In this document: positions 6,453 through 7,885 of the stretch, piece by piece
How the letters are laid out: each line of letters begins with the position of its first letter
Numbering within the stretch: the first letter of the stretch is position 1
NCBI GenBank assembly: GCA_002084765.1
Contig: NBMB01000087.1
Coordinates: 1-7,885, forward strand
Length of the DNA: 7,885 nt
Source: Candidatus Cloacimonetes bacterium 4572_55
GTDB lineage: Bacteria > 4572-55
Reading direction: 5' to 3'
The notes under the pieces: model-generated
What the model saw: the letters and a program-made list of their open reading frames with translations, nothing else
Database searches by the model: none
What the model was told of the DNA's origin: nothing
Translations under genes and position numbers: made by a program

Positions 6453-7885
<1,433 letters not shown>

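Overview
The window holds the end of a peptide-uptake locus followed by the start of what looks like a CRISPR-Cas locus, all on the plus strand. The organism is probably a Gram-positive-like or Chloroflexota-type anaerobic bacterium. I lean towards Anaerolineae (Chloroflexota) for two reasons: the short interspersed repeats built around GTCATTGCGA / GCGGCAAT arms, and the style of the WYL regulator. The OppA end, the very long OppC loop and the small DDGR-motif protein also resemble Clostridia. This assignment is inference; the window has no rRNA or other phylogenetic marker.

Layout: (1) 1-270, C-terminal end of an OppA/DppA-type peptide-binding lipoprotein, closed by a strong terminator (306-337). 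(2) 355-529, copy A of an interspersed repeat. (3) 581-5831, a tight five-gene operon: oppB, oppC, oppD, oppF and a small single-pass membrane protein, with gaps of only 9-18 nt, ended by a strong terminator (5876-5917). (4) 5918-6708, a mosaic non-coding stretch with a possible decayed minus-strand reading frame, copy B of the same repeat in opposite orientation (6253-6425), a perfect 15-bp tandem duplication at its edge, and a probable control region. (5) 6709 to the window end, an open-ended gene whose first ~326 residues are a HTH-WYL transcription regulator and whose remainder, in the same frame, is the start of a Cas3'' HD nuclease domain.

How the genes work together: the binding protein captures peptides outside the membrane, OppB and OppC form the channel, and OppD and OppF hydrolyse ATP to drive import. 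OppC carries an insertion of about 265 residues in its first external loop, made of degenerate repeats of about 60-75 residues, which could add a substrate- or partner-binding module on the outer face. The regulator/Cas3 gene is a separate transcription unit, apparently the first gene of a type I CRISPR-Cas operon that continues beyond the window.

The most interesting points are the in-frame joining of a WYL regulator to a Cas3 HD domain (with a well-placed internal start site that could also give free Cas3), the repeat-bearing OppC loop, and the inverted pair of repeats flanking the opp operon.
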